A DNA stretch of 64,000 bases from Catenibacillus scindens (GCF_014202115.1 NZ_JACHFW010000004.1:186001-250000); one strand, 5' to 3'. Counted from the stretch's first letter, positions 1 through 10,773 are shown. A program made the numbers and translations. Notes: a model not told the origin generated them from the sequence alone.

Positions 1-55
1 AACAGCAGGTACAGATATTAATCAACAAATTATCCGATGATTGATCATCCTTGCT

Positions 56-3000
56 TTATATTTTCGGCTTATGGTGTTTTTTGCGGAATCGAATCAAAAG
101 ACTGAGCCCTAAAACAGTCAGTCCGGCTCCGCTCCCAGCCATAAGCCCCACCGTTGAGGAAAGACCGGTCTGGGGAATTTCATGATCTGATGTGTCCGGA
201 ATATCTATTGTCACAGTCTGCCCCATATCATTGATATCCTCATGTACAGCAATCTCAACATCTTCATAAAAAAGAGATTCAAAAACTACCAGCGACTTAT
301 TCTCTAACCTGGTACCATCAAACTTAAATTCCATTTCCACAGTTCCTTCCGCCTGTTCTGGCACAAAAGTAATCTGCGCTGTTACTGGTTCTCCATCCAC
401 CAAAAAGGGGGCCTCTGTATCTTTATCCATTAAAACCCCCTGCACCTGATACTCTCTGTCCGGGATAAGATTTGTATAGCTGACCGTATCAATAATAGTT
501 ACCGTCTCTTTAGCCTCAGCCTCATGGGTGCCGCTGTCCTGATCCCTTGCTTCAGTCCCCAGATCGACTTTAGGATAATTCACAGTCTGTCCCTCATCGG
601 TCAGATCTTTATGTCTTCCAACCTCTTTATCTTTGTAATACAGACTTTCAAATACAACAAAGGAAGTATCATCTTTAATATCGGTGCCGTCAAATACAAA
701 CTCAAGAGTGACCGAACCCTCCATGTTTTTAGCGATAAATGTTTTTTGGGCCCTGACTTCCTGGCCATTGACCATATAGGGCTCTCCGGTGGATTTATCC
801 ATCAGGACGCCTTCTATGGCGTATTCATGTCCGGTTTTAACTCCCTTATAGGCCACTTCGTCCACAAGCACCACATTTTCACGGACAAATCCCTGATGAG
901 TTCCTGTGAGCTGATCGGTGGCGGTAGTGCCAATCTGGGGATAATAGACCGTCTGATCCTCATCGCTGATATCAGCGTGGGTTCCCACAGAGACGCCCTC
1001 ATAGGTCACATCCTCAAAAACAACTGCTGCTTTTCCCATCAGCGCTTTTCCGGGAACTGTGAATGTCAGCTCAATGCTGCCATTGGCCTCTTCCGGGATA
1101 AACGTTTCCGTTGTTGTAAAAATCTTTCCGTCATAAGTTAATTTTTTCCCGGTGGATTTATCCATCAGGGTGCCGCTCACAGTGTATTCCTTGCCTGGGA
1201 TCAGGTTGGTGTATGTCACCGTGTCAATGATGGTCACTTCCTCTACAGCGGCATTGCCCATATGGTCCCCGGTTTCAGAATCTGTTGCGGTTGTCCTGAT
1301 ATCCGGGAAGTGGACCGTCTGGCCCTCATCCTCAAAATCCTCGTGGATAGCAATGATATGTCCATTCACAGACAGACGTTCAAAAACGACCAGATCTTTT
1401 CCGACAACGGTTGTCCCGTCAAAGGTAAACGTCACTTCCACGCTGCCGCTGCTCTTCTCCGGGGTAAAGTTCACTTCTGTGGTGACCGCAGTCTCGCCAA
1501 TCAACAGAGCTTCCCCGGTAGACTTATCTATCAATGTTCCAGTTAATGTATACTCGGTTCCCGGTTCAAGTTTTTCATAAGTGACGGTATCCACAAGGGT
1601 GACTTCGCTGTCCGCCTTACCGATATGATCTTTAGTTTCACTGTCCAGGGCTGTTGTCCCGATCTTCGGGAAGTGGATTGTCTGGCCCTCGTCCTCAAGG
1701 TCTTCATGGGACGCCAGAAGGGTTCCATCCAATGTCAGTTTTTCAAAGGCCACCACATCAGAGCCGTCCAGGGCCGAAGCGTTAAAGGTAAACATCATCT
1801 CAAGACTGCCATCAGAAGTCTTTGGCGTAAACGCTTGGGTTACGGTCAGAGGTTCTTCCCCACCCATGATCGGCTTTCCAGTTCCTTTATCCATCAGGGT
1901 TCCGGTCATCACATAAGCCCGTCCCGGAAGCAGACCGGTATAGGTGACCATATCCTTGATCGTCACCTTTTCATCCGCCAGAGCGTAATGGGTTCCCGTC
2001 ACGCTGTCGGTAGCCACAGTGCCGATCTGCGGATAATAGACCGTCTGATCCTCATCGTTAATATCGGCATGGGTTCCCACAGAAATTCCTTCATAGGTGA
2101 CATCCTCAAAGGCAACCACCGCTTTTCCAAGGAGGGCTGCGCCTGGAACGGTGAAGGTCAGGTCAATGCTGCCATTCGCTTTGTCCGGTGTGAACGTTTC
2201 GGTTGCAGTAAAGGTCTGTCCGTCATAAGTTAAAGCCTCTCCAGTAGACTTATCCATGAGGGTGCCACTCACCGTGTATTCCTTGCCTGGGATCAGGTTG
2301 GTATAAGTGACGGCGTCAATGATGGTCACTTTCTCCACAGCGGCATTGCCCGTATGGTCCCCGGTTTCAGAATCTGTTGCGGTTGTCCTGATCTTCGGGA
2401 AATGTACCGTCTGGCCCTCGTCCTCAAGGTCTTTATGAGACGCCAGAAGATAGCTGTCCATGTAAAGTTCCTCAAAGGCCACCAGATCTTTTCCTGCCAC
2501 GGTTGTCCCGTCAAATCTGAAGGTTACATCCACGCTGCCGCTGCTCTTCTCCGGGATAAAGGTCACCTCAGTAGTGACAGCTTTATCGCCGATCATCAGG
2601 GCTTCTCCGGTGGCCTTATCCATCAATGTTCCGGTTAAAGTATATTCGGTTCCCGGTTCAAGGTTTTCATAAGTGACGGTATCCACAAGGGTGACTTTGT
2701 CATCTGCCTTGCCGATATGGTCTTTGGTTTCACTGTCCAGGGCTGTTGTCCCGATCTTCGGGAAGTGGATCGTCTGGCCCTCATCCTCAAGGTCTTTATG
2801 AGATGCCAGGAGAGTTCCGTTAAGGGTCAACGTTTCAAAAACCACCACATCAGATCCGGACAAGACCGAAGCGTCCAAAGTAAAGGCCATCTCAAGGCTG
2901 CCATCGGAAGTCTTTGGCGTAAACGCTTGGGTTACGGTCAGAGGTTCTTCCCCATCCATGATCGGATCGCCAGTCCCTTTATCCATCAGGGTTCCGGTCA

Positions 3001-6000
3001 TCACATAGGTTTTTCCAGGAATCAGTGTTTGATAGGTTACGGTATCTTTGATAGTGACTTTTTCATCCGCCAGAGTGTAATGGCTTCCTGTCACGCTGTC
3101 GGTGGCGGTGGTGCTGATCTGCGGGTAATACACCGTCTGATCTTCATCGCTGATGTCGGCGTGTGTTCCCACAGTGATCCCCTCATAAGCCAGATCTTCA
3201 AAGGCAACTACAGCTTTCCCAAGGAGGGCTGCGCCGGGAACGGTAAATGTCAGTTCAATACTGCCATTGGCTTCTTTTGGTGTAAAGGTTTTCTCTGCTA
3301 TAAAGGTCTTTCCGTCATAGGTCAGGGCTTTTCCGGTGGCTTTATCCATCAGGGTTCCGCTCACCGTGTATTCTTTGCCAGGGACAAGGTTTTCGTAAGC
3401 TACGGTGTCAATAACCGTCACTTCTTCCACTCCGGCGTTGCCCATATGATCCCCGGTCACACCATCCACAGCAGTGGTGCCAATCTTCGGGAAGTGAACC
3501 GTCTGGCCCTCATCGTTGATATCCTCATGGGTAGCATAAACCACAATGCCTCGGCTCAACTGCTCAAAGACAACGACGGACTTTCCGGCAAGGTCCGAGG
3601 TGTTTAGGACAAAGGACATATCCACGGTGCCGTTACTGGACTGTGGGATAAAGGTCTTTGTCACTGTGATCTCCTGTCCATTGGCGGACAGCAGGGGCAG
3701 CCCGGTGGCCTGATCCATCAATGTGCCGGTCAGGGTGTAGGAGCGTCCGATCTGAAGATTGGTATAAGCCACAGTATCCACCAGCGTTGTGCTTTCCTGC
3801 AGGGCGCCAATATAGGTTCCGGTAACTGAATCGGTGGCAGTGGTGCCGATGCCTGGAAAATGGATGGTCTGGCCTTCATCTTCAAGGTCTTCATGGCTGG
3901 CCACTTCCTCACCCTCATAAAACAGTTTTTCAAAGACAACAACATCAGCTCCGGAAAGGCCGGAAGCGTCAAAGACAAACTCAACATCTATGGTTCCATT
4001 TTCAAGGATGGCCGTAAAGGATTTTTGGGCTGTTACCGGTGTGTCTCCGTCCATCACCGTTTCCCCGGTTGCCACGTTCATCAGCGTTCCCTGCAAGGTA
4101 TAGGTTGCCCCTGGGGCCAACCCGGTGTACGTCACTGTATCAATGATGGCCGTACCCGCCTGGGCGATACCGTAAGCGGTTCCGGTGTCTTCATTGCGGG
4201 CGGAGGTATAGATGGCCGGTGTGTTCACTGTCTCATTCTCGATATTTCCCATATCCACCATGTAACCGTCACGGGAGATGGTCAGGGTGCCTTTATACAG
4301 TACCTTGTCTGCGTTGGCTTCACAGCGCAGTTCTTCGATGGTGTAGGTATCGAAAGGGAGGGCTCCCAGGTCATCGTTGACCGCCACCTGATTTCCCTCA
4401 GCGTCCAGGCCAAACCACAGGCCGTCCTGTGCGCCGCCACCATTGGTATTGTAGCTGTGCAGGTTCCATGTGGAAGCGGAGGAATAGAACCCGTTGGCGT
4501 CCGTGGTAAAGGTGTGGGATTCCCCGGTAGTGTTGGATGTGATCTTAAAGGGGATATTGACCATGGCATTCTGGGTGTCGGAATCAATCTTCGTCAGTTC
4601 AAAATCCCCGCGAATCACCTGGTTGTGGATGGCCTGATCCTCCCCGGTCATGTCCACGATCACGCCATCCTCGCGGATGGAAAACGTCCGCTCAAGGATA
4701 CCTTCGCCAAGATAGCCTCTGGGCGGAGCGATCTCTGTGATCTTATAAGTGCCGTAGGGCAAAAGATCCGGTGCGGTCTGGGCCAGGCCGTTTTCATCGG
4801 TGGTCATCTGCGCCACTACTTCATCCGGTTCATAGGATTTTCCATCAACAATCACGGGATTTTCACTGATGTTCGTAATGGTAAATACAGCCCCTTCAAG
4901 GGTTGCGCTGCCTTCCGGAGCGGCATCGCCGGACTGAACATCCCTCTTCTGGACTTTGACTCCGCCACGAATCACGTCATTAAGGATCGCATGGTCTTTA
5001 TCGGTCATGTCAATGATGACGCCATCCTCGCGGATAGAGAACGTCCGCTCCGTCACGCCTTCACCAAGGTATCCGGTAGGCGCTCCCGTCTCTTTGATCA
5101 TATATGTACCATAGGGCAGGAAGTCTGACGCGGTCTGGGCTAAGCCCTGGTCATTGGTGGTGATGGTTGTCACTACGTCTCCCGGTTCATAACCTGTCCC
5201 ATCCACAACCACCGCGTTTTTACTCTGATTGATGATCTGGAAAGTCGCTCCCTTAAACGTAGCATCTCCCTGGGGGGTGGTACTGCCGGTTTCATTATCC
5301 CTCTTCTGGACTTTGACTCCGCCACGGATCACATCATTGAGGATCGCCTGATCTTCCCCAGTCATATCTACAAGCACGCCATTTTGGCGGATTGAAAACG
5401 TCCGCTGTGTCACGCCCTGGCCAAGGTATCCGGTGGGCGCTCCAGTTTCTTTGATGGTGTAGGTGCCGTAAGGCAGCAGATTGTTCGCTGTCTGGGCTAA
5501 GCCCTGATCGTTCGTCTTAATGGTCGTCACAACCTGACCTGGATCATAAGACTTTCTGCCCACCATCACCGCTTTTGCACCGGAGTTGATGATCTGGAAC
5601 GCGGCATCCTTAAACGTGGCGTCTCCCTGGGGGGTGGTACTGCCGGTTTCAGCATCCCTCTTCTGAACTTTGACTCCGCCACGGATCACATCATTTAAGA
5701 TCGACTGATCTTCCCCGGTCATATCTACAAGCACGCCATTTTGGCGGATTGAAAACGTCCGCTGTGTCACGCCCTGGCCAAGATATCCGGTAGGTGTTCC
5801 GATCTCTTTGATCTTATAGGTTCCATAAGGTAAAAGATCGTTTGCCGTCTGGGCGATACCCTGGTCATTGGTCCGGATCATGGCGATCACCGCTCCCGGA
5901 GCATAGGTCCGGCCATCCACAACAACATCAGCCGCGCTCTGATTCGTGATCTGGAAAGTCGCACCCTCAAGAGTTGCGTCACCCTGGGCCACAGTGCCGC

Positions 6001-9000
6001 CAGTTTCAGCGTCCCGCTTCTGAACCTTCACGCCGCCCCGGATGACCGGCTCGGTCAGGCTGTTTTCCAGGGATACTATCTGCCCGACGGTTTCAATCTC
6101 AAAGGACTGCACCGTATTGTTGATCAGATATCCAGTGGAAGCATCCACCTCACCAATCTTATATTGTCCCAGGGGAATGGCGTCATTGGAGGTGCCAGCC
6201 TGCCCTAAGTTGTTCGTCGTCAGGAGTAAGAGTTCTGCCCCTTTGTTATAAGTCTTTTCGTCAATGATCACCGGAGCGTCATTATTGTTGATAATGGCAT
6301 AGACAGCCCCTTCAAGACTGGCGTCGCCCTGGGCGATCGGTTTTCTTGTGTCCGCGTCAACTTTCTGAATTTTGACACCGCCGCAGCCAACATAATCACC
6401 GGCAATATAAACATTGCCGCCCTCAAGATGGGCTGCCGCCCCCTGAGCTTTAATCTGAGCCACATACATACCAGTGACACGCTCACCGCCGCCGGAAGGC
6501 TCAAGGTAAGCTCCGTCCAAAGTGTATCCGTCAGGGGCTTTTGTTTCCATGACCGATATTGTTCCCAGTGGCAGTACAGACTGCCCTCCATCATAATAAA
6601 AATCATCGCCGGACACTTTACAGTCCTCTGACAAAGATGCCGTATAAGATGTTTTTCCGTCCTTCACTATTTTTTTCGTTTCAATAACCCATGTCCGGTC
6701 AGGTGTTTGGGGAAGGTTATCTTTGGTGTAATAACCATCATAATACTTAATCGTAAACTGAGCCCCAGCCAGGGCAGTCCCTCCCTGAGCGCCAGAAGTT
6801 CCCGTCTGAGCGTCTGTTTTGGTGATTGAAATGACCAATGGGTCATTGAGCGGTTCTTCTACGGACTGGACAACCACCGGCTGAGTCTGAGTGTCGTTCA
6901 TCGTTACAGGAACCGTATAGACTGTGTCATCTAAGGCAAAGCCTGGCGGCGCCTCAATCTCTTTCACATAGTAAGTATCTGCCTCCAGGGCAATGGTTTC
7001 GCTGACTCCCTGGTCATTAGTCGTTAAGGTATCAATCAGGTCCATGCAGCCCTGATCGGAATAGACGCCATAAACTCCCCCTTTCAGAGTATAACAGCCG
7101 TTTCCGTTGGTGATCGCCTTATTAGCCGAGGATTTTTCAATTCTTAAATAGCCCAGCGGCACATTGGCAGACATGATAGTCATAGGCTGAGACACATCGC
7201 TGTGCCGCTCGTCAATGACAACTTCGTAAACCGTTGGGTCAAGGGCATAGTTTTGCGGCGCCCGCGTCTCCTTAATGTAATATGTACCATAGGGAATAGG
7301 TATTTTTCCTGTGGCATAACCATCGGGGATTTCCAGGCCATAGCTTTCCACTCTGAAAGTGGACGCATTATCCCCGGCAAGGGTGTAGGCAGGATATTTA
7401 CACTCTTTATCCGCATAGATTGTGTAAAAGGCCGGATCCCGGTCAGGATCATAAGTATAATTTTCGCCTTCAAATTTTTTATAAACCTGAAGGAAACCGT
7501 AATCTTGTTTCGTTGTATCTACGGATTCAATCATCACCGGAGTAGTCTCATTATTTTCCTCCTTAATTTCAACTGTATAAATCTTCGGGTCCACATCTAA
7601 GCCCGGAGGCGCCGAATATTCTTTCACATAGTATGTTCCCAGAGGATGCCAGGATTTTTGAGAATAGCCATCGGCTCCAATGTAAAGATTTGCGACGACC
7701 TGAGTACACTGCGGATCTGTGTAAACTTTGTAAATCGCCCCTTCCGGGCTGATCTTTCTGCCATCATGCAGATGACCTTCCACTGTTTTGTGAACCTGGA
7801 GCCAGCCATCTTTTTCTTCCGGCTCTGTTTCCACCTCCCAGTACACAAGATCCTGCATTGAAGAAGAGCCGGAAGTCAGGCGATAAACTTTTAAGGAATC
7901 CGGAGCATTGGCGGCATTGCCAAGGGAAGACAGCCAGTCCACCATGGCTGCGCCATATCCATAAAAGTTATCATCACCGCCGTAGGCGTAGGAATAGGCC
8001 AGAGATGTATAGCGCCATAACCCCGGATCATCCAGACCAAAACGGGCTTTCGTTTCTTCTGCCCGCTGGCCGCTGTAACCGTAGAAAGCAATACGGCGCA
8101 TCATTGTAGAAAGCCATGTGCTATTATCGGACCAAATCTGAGCCGTCGTCATTCTCCGTCCGATAATGGGCGGATCGAGGGAATGCTGCGTACACCAGGC
8201 TAAAGTGCCGCCGTCAATCTCAAAGTAACCCACCATTAAAGAACCCTGGTTCATCATCGTACTGTAATTTGTAACTGTATGAGTGGTTCCTATGGAGTTG
8301 GCCATTAATGTGATCCATCCATAGGATGGAGTAACCGCTACATCCGATTCCGGCATAATAAAACGATACATTCCGCAAGATACATCATAGGCAGTTTCCA
8401 GAGATTTCTCATCCGAAGTTCGAACTGTAATACCGTTAAAATACATTCCTGCCGACATGTTGTCTGTATCTGCCGAAACATATACCGTCTCCCCAGGCAG
8501 AGCAGATGACTTTCCGCCAACACTCAGACAAATCCCTGAAAAATTTTCCCGAACTATTATATTGTAAGAGTGCTGATCCGTCAGTTCATCCTCCTCATCG
8601 ACAGTGGATTCAGGTATTTCTTTTTTTTCGGTCTCTGAAACAATTCCCATCTCTTCGGAAGTTTCTGTCTCTATTAGAGTTTCTGTCTCTATTAGAGTTT
8701 CTGTCTCTGAAAAACTTTCCTCCCCGCTCTTATCATCTTCCACGCTTTCAGTTACAGACTCCGCCGGTTCTGTATCTGGCTGGCTATCAATCACCGTATC
8801 CGTTGACTCTGTATCTAACTGGCTGTCAATTACCGTATCTGTCCCAGGCAGGGGGTTCTTTGGAAGAACCGCTCTGATCCACGGGAGACGTCCCCTTTTT
8901 TCTCTGACCGCTGTCTCAAGTTCGTCAGACAGCGCCACATTTTCCGGCAGACGGATCTCCCATTCATATATTTCGCTGTCCCGGCTCACAAGATCCCAGG

Positions 9001-9253
9001 AAACCGACAACTCTGATGATTCTCCGTTGGACCATATCGCCTGTACATTTTCCGGCAGAGACGCTATCTCTGGATCATAATCATCCAACTGCTGATAAGG
9101 TTCTGTGCCATAACAATCAAAATTTTTAAAACCTTCAATAACCAACAGACTGCTCTGTCCGGTCTCTGCCGCGAGTCCTGGGGAAGACAGCATAGATACT
9201 GCCATACAAAAGGTCAGGAAAAGGCTCACCATCGCTCTAAACTTTTTTCTCAT
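56..9253 (-). CDS. Giant VaFE-repeat, SpaA-domain surface protein with sortase anchor
   Basis: A 3065-residue cell-wall adhesin or stalk protein. It has a signal peptide (residues about 1-29), a low-complexity Thr/Glu/Ser region (about 140-220) with tandem ETETLI units, and a thioester-domain-like segment whose Cys354 lies in WCTQH. These are followed by about ten SpaA/prealbumin-fold domains (roughly residues 480-1650), several starting GGVKVQKRD. Then come eleven VaFE repeats of about 120 residues, each with a (V/A)VFE or VAFE core and a closing DEGQT-type motif. The C-terminus has IPQTG (3026-3030), a hydrophobic helix and a basic tail. SpaA and VaFE domains normally form Lys-Asn/Asp isopeptide bonds. 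I did not find the usual Gln partner of a thioester Cys in YGYGAAMVDW, so the thioester is uncertain. The sortase gene 9565-10323 lies directly upstream on the same strand. The long plus-strand ORFs inside this gene are repeat-driven shadows. Confidence 0.93.
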   Translation of the reverse strand: MRKKFRAMVSLFLTFCMAVSMLSSPGLAAETGQSSLLVIEGFKNFDCYGTEPYQQLDDYDPEIASLPENVQAIWSNGESSELSVSWDLVSRDSEIYEWEIRLPENVALSDELETAVREKRGRLPWIRAVLPKNPLPGTDTVIDSQLDTESTDTVIDSQPDTEPAESVTESVEDDKSGEESFSETETLIETETLIETETSEEMGIVSETEKKEIPESTVDEEDELTDQHSYNIIVRENFSGICLSVGGKSSALPGETVYVSADTDNMSAGMYFNGITVRTSDEKSLETAYDVSCGMYRFIMPESDVAVTPSYGWITLMANSIGTTHTVTNYSTMMNQGSLMVGYFEIDGGTLAWCTQHSLDPPIIGRRMTTAQIWSDNSTWLSTMMRRIAFYGYSGQRAEETKARFGLDDPGLWRYTSLAYSYAYGGDDNFYGYGAAMVDWLSSLGNAANAPDSLKVYRLTSGSSSMQDLVYWEVETEPEEKDGWLQVHKTVEGHLHDGRKISPEGAIYKVYTDPQCTQVVANLYIGADGYSQKSWHPLGTYYVKEYSAPPGLDVDPKIYTVEIKEENNETTPVMIESVDTTKQDYGFLQVYKKFEGENYTYDPDRDPAFYTIYADKECKYPAYTLAGDNASTFRVESYGLEIPDGYATGKIPIPYGTYYIKETRAPQNYALDPTVYEVVIDERHSDVSQPMTIMSANVPLGYLRIEKSSANKAITNGNGCYTLKGGVYGVYSDQGCMDLIDTLTTNDQGVSETIALEADTYYVKEIEAPPGFALDDTVYTVPVTMNDTQTQPVVVQSVEEPLNDPLVISITKTDAQTGTSGAQGGTALAGAQFTIKYYDGYYTKDNLPQTPDRTWVIETKKIVKDGKTSYTASLSEDCKVSGDDFYYDGGQSVLPLGTISVMETKAPDGYTLDGAYLEPSGGGERVTGMYVAQIKAQGAAAHLEGGNVYIAGDYVGCGGVKIQKVDADTRKPIAQGDASLEGAVYAIINNNDAPVIIDEKTYNKGAELLLLTTNNLGQAGTSNDAIPLGQYKIGEVDASTGYLINNTVQSFEIETVGQIVSLENSLTEPVIRGGVKVQKRDAETGGTVAQGDATLEGATFQITNQSAADVVVDGRTYAPGAVIAMIRTNDQGIAQTANDLLPYGTYKIKEIGTPTGYLGQGVTQRTFSIRQNGVLVDMTGEDQSILNDVIRGGVKVQKRDAETGSTTPQGDATFKDAAFQIINSGAKAVMVGRKSYDPGQVVTTIKTNDQGLAQTANNLLPYGTYTIKETGAPTGYLGQGVTQRTFSIRQNGVLVDMTGEDQAILNDVIRGGVKVQKRDNETGSTTPQGDATFKGATFQIINQSKNAVVVDGTGYEPGDVVTTITTNDQGLAQTASDFLPYGTYMIKETGAPTGYLGEGVTERTFSIREDGVIIDMTDKDHAILNDVIRGGVKVQKRDVQSGDAAPEGSATLEGAVFTITNISENPVIVDGKSYEPDEVVAQMTTDENGLAQTAPDLLPYGTYKITEIAPPRGYLGEGILERTFSIREDGVIVDMTGEDQAIHNQVIRGDFELTKIDSDTQNAMVNIPFKITSNTTGESHTFTTDANGFYSSASTWNLHSYNTNGGGAQDGLWFGLDAEGNQVAVNDDLGALPFDTYTIEELRCEANADKVLYKGTLTISRDGYMVDMGNIENETVNTPAIYTSARNEDTGTAYGIAQAGTAIIDTVTYTGLAPGATYTLQGTLMNVATGETVMDGDTPVTAQKSFTAILENGTIDVEFVFDASGLSGADVVVFEKLFYEGEEVASHEDLEDEGQTIHFPGIGTTATDSVTGTYIGALQESTTLVDTVAYTNLQIGRSYTLTGTLMDQATGLPLLSANGQEITVTKTFIPQSSNGTVDMSFVLNTSDLAGKSVVVFEQLSRGIVVYATHEDINDEGQTVHFPKIGTTAVDGVTGDHMGNAGVEEVTVIDTVAYENLVPGKEYTVSGTLMDKATGKALTYDGKTFIAEKTFTPKEANGSIELTFTVPGAALLGKAVVAFEDLAYEGITVGTHADISDEDQTVYYPQISTTATDSVTGSHYTLADEKVTIKDTVTYQTLIPGKTYVMTGTLMDKGTGDPIMDGEEPLTVTQAFTPKTSDGSLEMAFTLDASVLSGSDVVVFETLTLNGTLLASHKDLEDEGQTIHFPKIGTTALDSETKDHIGKADDKVTLVDTVTYENLEPGTEYTLTGTLMDKATGEALMIGDKAVTTEVTFIPEKSSGSVDVTFRFDGTTVAGKDLVAFEELYMDSYLLASHKDLEDEGQTVHFPKIRTTATDSETGDHTGNAAVEKVTIIDAVTYTNLIPGKEYTVSGTLMDKSTGEALTYDGQTFTATETFTPDKANGSIDLTFTVPGAALLGKAVVAFEDVTYEGISVGTHADINDEDQTVYYPQIGTVATDSVTGTHYALADEKVTIKDMVTYTGLLPGRAYVMTGTLMDKGTGKPIMGGEEPLTVTQAFTPKTSDGSLEMMFTFNASALDGSDVVAFEKLTLDGTLLASHEDLEDEGQTIHFPKIGTTALDSETKDHIGKADSEVTLVDTVTYEKLEPGTEYTLTGTLIDKSTGEALLIGETAVTTEVNFTPEKSSGSVEVTFTFDGTTVVGKDLVVFERLSVNGHIIAIHEDFEDEGQTVHFPDIRTTATDSETGDHMGNAAVEEVTIIDTVTYTNLIPGKEYTVSGTLMDKSTGKKLTYDGKIFTTTETFIPEEANGSIELTFTVPGKALMGKAAVVFEDVTYEGVSVGTHADISDEDQTVYYPQIGTTATDQLTGTHQGFVRENVVLVDEVAYKGVKTGHEYAIEGVLMDKSTGEPYMVNGQEVRAQKTFIAKNMEGSVTLEFVFDGTDIKDDTSFVVFESLYYKDKEVGRHKDLTDEGQTVNYPKVDLGTEARDQDSGTHEAEAKETVTIIDTVSYTNLIPDREYQVQGVLMDKDTEAPFLVDGEPVTAQITFVPEQAEGTVEMEFKFDGTRLENKSLVVFESLFYEDVEIAVHEDINDMGQTVTIDIPDTSDHEIPQTGLSSTVGLMAGSGAGLTVLGLSLLIRFRKKHHKPKI

Positions 9254-9564
9254 TTTTATGCACTCCTATTCAATAAGTCTGTTGTCAGACTGTCGTTGTG
9301 GGTTACATTGTCTTAATGTCTGAAAACAGTGATCTGACACTAAGTTTATGCGGTGGTATATTATTGACAGCACCCAATGACTGCCTTTTCTCTTTTTGTA
9401 CAGTACAAATAATGCTCTCCCTGTCTGAGGGGAAATCGTGTTGATGATCTATATAAACAAAAAAGAACTTATACAATTTTTCTGAACTGTTACATGATGT
9501 ATACCGTTCTTTTTTGACAAATTTTTCCGGATGATCTTATCCCGCTGCTATAGATATCTTTGAA
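9254..9564. other. Intergenic region between sortase and surface-protein genes
   Basis: No gene seen. On the minus strand a possible promoter is TTGTAT (9471-9476), 17 bp, TATAGA (9448-9453), giving a long leader of about 190 nt for the surface protein. One copy of the dispersed motif CTGAACTGTTA lies at 9482-9492. Promoter strength is uncertain. Confidence 0.4.
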
Positions 9565-10323
9565 TCATTTCCCTACACACTGAACGATCCGCCTCAGGCT
9601 GTCTGAATTTTTCGGGGGACATGTAACTAGAGTTAAAATTTTCTCTCCAGTTTCAAGCATCTGCATATCCGCCCATCCATGATCATCTGCCTCATTTTTG
9701 ATTATCTGAACATACTCCCCAATTTCCGTCACATCCTCAAAAGATGATCCTGAAGGTGAACACAGATAGCTGGCCGCAGGTATAAATTCATAAATATCCC
9801 CCTCCGCTGTATAAAAATAGACCGAATGATCTTTGGCAAAGTCCAGAGCGTCAAAGGAATTTAATATTCCAAACATCTGGCCGTCAAATGTCCGGTGTCC
9901 GTAGAGAAGGACGTGCCATTGATCATCAAAATCCGTCTCATTACAGGTAAAAATCGCTCCTAACGGACTATACTGTCCCTGATAATCTTTGCTTAAATAT
10001 TCGTCCCCATAAAGAACCGGGTAATTGACCACAGTCCCAGGAACATAGATCCACCCGCAAATATCCTCATTTACTTGATTCAGTCGGTCAAAATCCAGCA
10101 TCGGCAGATTTTCTCCCCAGTCTTCCTGATCTTCTCCGGCGTTCTCCGGCGTTGAGACATCTACAGATAAACCCTGGTCTTCTATATCTTTTTGGACATA
10201 ATTTTGAAGTCTGAGTATTTCTTTCTTGTTTTCATAATAGGGTGAATACTGACAAACAGCCATAATACACAGAACAATTCCTGTAATCAGGCAAAAAATT
10301 CCTGCATTTCTCCCTTTTCCCAT
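9565..10323 (-). CDS. Class B sortase
   Basis: A membrane-anchored cysteine transpeptidase that would cut the surface protein at its IPQTG motif and attach it to peptidoglycan or polymerise it. An N-terminal helix (about residues 6-25) is followed by an extracellular domain. The domain carries the catalytic His in LLYGHR, the catalytic Cys in TLVTC close to the C-terminus, and a downstream Arg in SLRR, the class B pattern. The start is placed at the second in-frame ATG because AGGGAG directly abuts the first ATG but sits 9 nt before the second. It lies just upstream of the giant surface protein on the same strand, so the pair is probably a dedicated enzyme and substrate. A promoter lies at 10573-10601. 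Confidence 0.9.
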   Translation of the reverse strand: MGKGRNAGIFCLITGIVLCIMAVCQYSPYYENKKEILRLQNYVQKDIEDQGLSVDVSTPENAGEDQEDWGENLPMLDFDRLNQVNEDICGWIYVPGTVVNYPVLYGDEYLSKDYQGQYSPLGAIFTCNETDFDDQWHVLLYGHRTFDGQMFGILNSFDALDFAKDHSVYFYTAEGDIYEFIPAASYLCSPSGSSFEDVTEIGEYVQIIKNEADDHGWADMQMLETGEKILTLVTCPPKNSDSLRRIVQCVGK

Positions 10324-10332
10324 AAGCAACAT

Positions 10333-10572
10333 CTCCCTGACGAAAAAAATGTGTATATAGAGTTAAATAATAGTGAAATCCTTATGAATACTAAAAAATA
10401 GAAATGTAGTGTTACTGAACAGGAATCGCTTATCCTGCAAAAGAAAAGCCAAAATATTCTTTCATGGACTCTTATTGATATTCACTTGATAAAAACTATG
10501 TTGTGGAATTTCTCTAAACAGAACTTTTGAAAAATAAGATATTTTTAAGGAAATGAAACTTCTATATTTACT
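10333..10572. other. Leader/intergenic DNA before the sortase
   Basis: A+T-rich, lies between the sortase start and its promoter at 10573. I see no riboswitch motif and no convincing hairpin. Confidence 0.3.
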
Positions 10573-10601
10573 ATTCTAGCACTTTTATTGTGAGGATGCA
10601 A
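10573..10601 (-). promoter_or_regulatory. Sigma-A-type promoter for the sortase gene
   Basis: Minus strand TTGCAT (10596-10601), 17 bp spacer, TAGAAT (10573-10578). It would give a leader of about 240 nt before the sortase start, in which I see no riboswitch consensus. Confidence 0.5.
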
Positions 10602-10767
10602 GACCTTTCACATATAAATTTTTGTAGGTTAACAGTTCTTCCGTCAGAGATAGGCGGACAGATTGCCAGCAACAAAAGTTTTTCTATTTTTCCTGAAATA
10701 TTTTTATCAAAATTTTCTTAATATTATTTGTTAAGCCGGTCAATATACATTGGACGGTTCTGTGTGC

Positions 10768-10773
10768 TACAAT
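10768..10773 (+). promoter_or_regulatory. Extended -10 promoter candidate for 10821 gene
   Basis: TACAAT preceded by TG at the extended -10 position; no good -35 hexamer is visible. It lies about 50 nt before the small exported protein gene. Confidence 0.35.

Noticed and set aside
524-5128. Long plus-strand ORFs (524-1141, 2717-3607, 3860-5128 and others)
   Set aside because: They lie antisense to the giant VaFE/SpaA gene, lack ribosome binding sites and look alike only because the sense repeats are alike.
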